Origin: Phycisphaerales bacterium
GTDB taxonomy: Bacteria > Planctomycetota > Phycisphaerae > Phycisphaerales > SM1A02
Direction: 5' to 3'
Assembly (NCBI GenBank): GCA_029243925.1
Contig: JAQWRC010000209.1
Span: 1 to 5,388, forward strand
DNA length: 5,388 nucleotides
Shown here: in pieces, positions 4,689 to 5,388 of the stretch
Layout of the letters: each line of letters begins with the position of its first letter
How positions within the stretch are numbered: position 1 is the first letter of the stretch
Position numbers and translations under genes: made by a program
The notes under the pieces: model-generated
What the model saw: the letters and a program-made list of their open reading frames with translations, nothing else
The model's database searches: none
Told to the model about the DNA's origin: nothing

Positions 4689-5270
4689 ATGAAACTCTTC
4701 GAGAAAGACGTTCTCACGACCGGCGAAGTCGCCAAACTCTGCAATGTCGCATCACGAACCGTGAGCAAATGGTTCGATTCCGGCCAGATTCAGGGATATC
4801 GAATTCCTGGTTCAAAGGACCGGCGCATTCCGGTTGCGAATCTCATCTCCTTCATGAAGGACCACGGCATTCCGCTGGATGGTCTCATGTCTGGGAACCC
4901 GCGCGTGCTCGTTGTCGACAGCGACGCGAACGTGCTCAACACACTTCAAAACGTGCTCCAGAAAGAGACAAGCTACGAAGTTCGCACCTGCGACTCGACG
5001 TTTGCTGCTGGCGCCGAATGCGAGCGGTTCCGTCCGCACGTGCTGCTTGTGGATGCCCACATGGATGAACAGGGCGCCGCACAGTTCTGCTCGTGGCTTC
5101 GATCGAATGACGATTACGCTGCCACCAGGCTCATTGCGATGAGCAATCGCCTTACTGATGGCCAGATCACCTCGCTTACGCAGGCTGGCTGGGACGGCAC
5201 GCTTCGAAAGCCATTCACGGTTCGCCAACTCATCGAGAGCATCGAGACGGCGAACGCAATCGTGTACTGA
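4689..5270 (+). CDS. HTH (excisionase/MerR-type) and receiver-domain fusion regulator
   Basis: A 193-aa, probably cytoplasmic DNA-binding regulator. Residues 8-57 form an HTH_17/excisionase-type winged helix (LTTGEVAKLCNVASRTVSKW, then GYRIPGSKDRRIP and a closing helix), similar to BldC-like domains. Residues 71-190 form a CheY-like receiver: RVLVVDSD gives acidic D77 and D79 (Ser at 78 where the second Asp usually sits), D122 in VLLVDAHMD is the expected phospho-acceptor, S152 in AMSN is the switch Ser/Thr, and K174 in LRKPF is the conserved Lys. The key residues are therefore essentially kept and phosphorylation is plausible. The HTH-first order is the reverse of most response regulators. 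No histidine kinase is in the window, so the partner is unknown. GAGGG sits 8 nt before the ATG. No promoter is convincing in 4564-4675; TTGCTG at 4562-4567 and CATATG at 4585-4590 with a 17-bp spacer are weak. It is transcribed alone. Confidence 0.88.
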   Translation: MKLFEKDVLTTGEVAKLCNVASRTVSKWFDSGQIQGYRIPGSKDRRIPVANLISFMKDHGIPLDGLMSGNPRVLVVDSDANVLNTLQNVLQKETSYEVRTCDSTFAAGAECERFRPHVLLVDAHMDEQGAAQFCSWLRSNDDYAATRLIAMSNRLTDGQITSLTQAGWDGTLRKPFTVRQLIESIETANAIVY

Positions 5271-5283
5271 TTTATCTCTCCTT

Positions 5284-5300
5284 CGCGCTCCTTCAGCGCG
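5284..5300. other. Small hairpin after the HTH-receiver gene
   Basis: CGCGCT (5284-5289), loop CCTTC, AGCGCG (5295-5300): a perfect 6-bp GC-rich stem 13 bp after the stop codon. No T-run follows. It sits just ahead of the main terminator and may stabilise the mRNA 3' end or slow polymerase. Confidence 0.45.
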
Positions 5301-5311
5301 CATTGCATCTT

Positions 5312-5355
5312 GCCACGGCCCACGTCCTTTCCGGGGGGTGGGCCGTGGCTGTTTT
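5312..5355 (+). terminator. Rho-independent terminator of the HTH-receiver gene
   Basis: A perfect 12-bp stem, GCCACGGCCCAC (5312-5323) with GTGGGCCGTGGC (5338-5349), a 14-nt loop, then TG and TTTT (5352-5355). The stem core ACGGCCC/GGGCCGT is the same as in the terminator at 634-676. Nothing further is recognisable from 5356 to the window end. Confidence 0.82.
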
Positions 5356-5388
5356 GGAGCCCTCGGCGACTTCTGAAGCTCGGAACTG

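Noticed and set aside
4655..5068. 137-aa frame overlapping the HTH-receiver gene
   Set aside because: The Arg/Ser/His-rich composition is typical of an out-of-frame reading of GC-rich DNA. The frame at 4689 has clear domains and a ribosome site.
1..5388. A multi-gene novel system, mobile element or CRISPR array
   Set aside because: The genes are on mixed strands with separate terminators, have housekeeping or orphan-regulator roles and show no shared operon. No repeats or transposase motifs were seen.

Overview
The window looks like ordinary chromosomal DNA of a planctomycete, probably of the Phycisphaerae type. This placement is inference. It rests on three things: the C-terminal RCGY...CPECG zinc ribbon on a multi-pass membrane protein (common in planctomycete hypothetical proteins), an excisionase-type HTH fused to a receiver domain, and tRNA genes without encoded CCA ends. 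I see no insertion sequence, CRISPR array, toxin-antitoxin pair, phage gene or defence cluster, and no clear sign of recent transfer.

Layout from left to right. (1) 121-603 (+): a stand-alone MshEN/GspE N-terminal domain protein of 160 aa, a probable cyclic-di-GMP-receptor-like module without its ATPase, followed by an intrinsic terminator at 634-676. (2) 710-782 (-): tRNA-Phe(GAA). Its likely promoter overlaps the stop codon of the next gene. (3) 821-1627 (-): a YafV/omega-amidase-like nitrilase-superfamily amidase. (4) 1713-2588 (+): a divergently transcribed membrane protein of 291 aa ending in a four-cysteine zinc ribbon. Its stop codon lies 2 bp from the T-tract of a convergent tRNA terminator. 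(5) 2619-2692 (-): tRNA-His(GTG) with its own terminator at 2591-2613. (6) 2906-4492 (+): complete ATP-type phosphoenolpyruvate carboxykinase (pckA), with a structured leader and a strong terminator. (7) 4689-5270 (+): an HTH-receiver fusion regulator (193 aa), followed by a small hairpin and a strong terminator. No stretch over 300 bp lacks a gene.

The genes do not form an obvious pathway or operon. Nearly every transcription unit has its own terminator or faces a divergent or convergent neighbour, so each is probably expressed alone. The metabolic genes are pckA (gluconeogenesis, OAA to PEP) and an amidase that probably releases ammonia from 2-oxo-acid amides. The MshEN protein and the HTH-receiver protein suggest signalling, but nothing here ties them to a partner.

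The best candidates for a second look are regulatory. The tRNA-His and pckA promoters diverge from a 213-bp gap and share a 14/15 identical block covering the predicted -10 and a GC-rich discriminator. An 18-bp palindrome overlaps the pckA -10. The pckA leader can form alternative hairpins next to its Shine-Dalgarno. No whole new system is visible.
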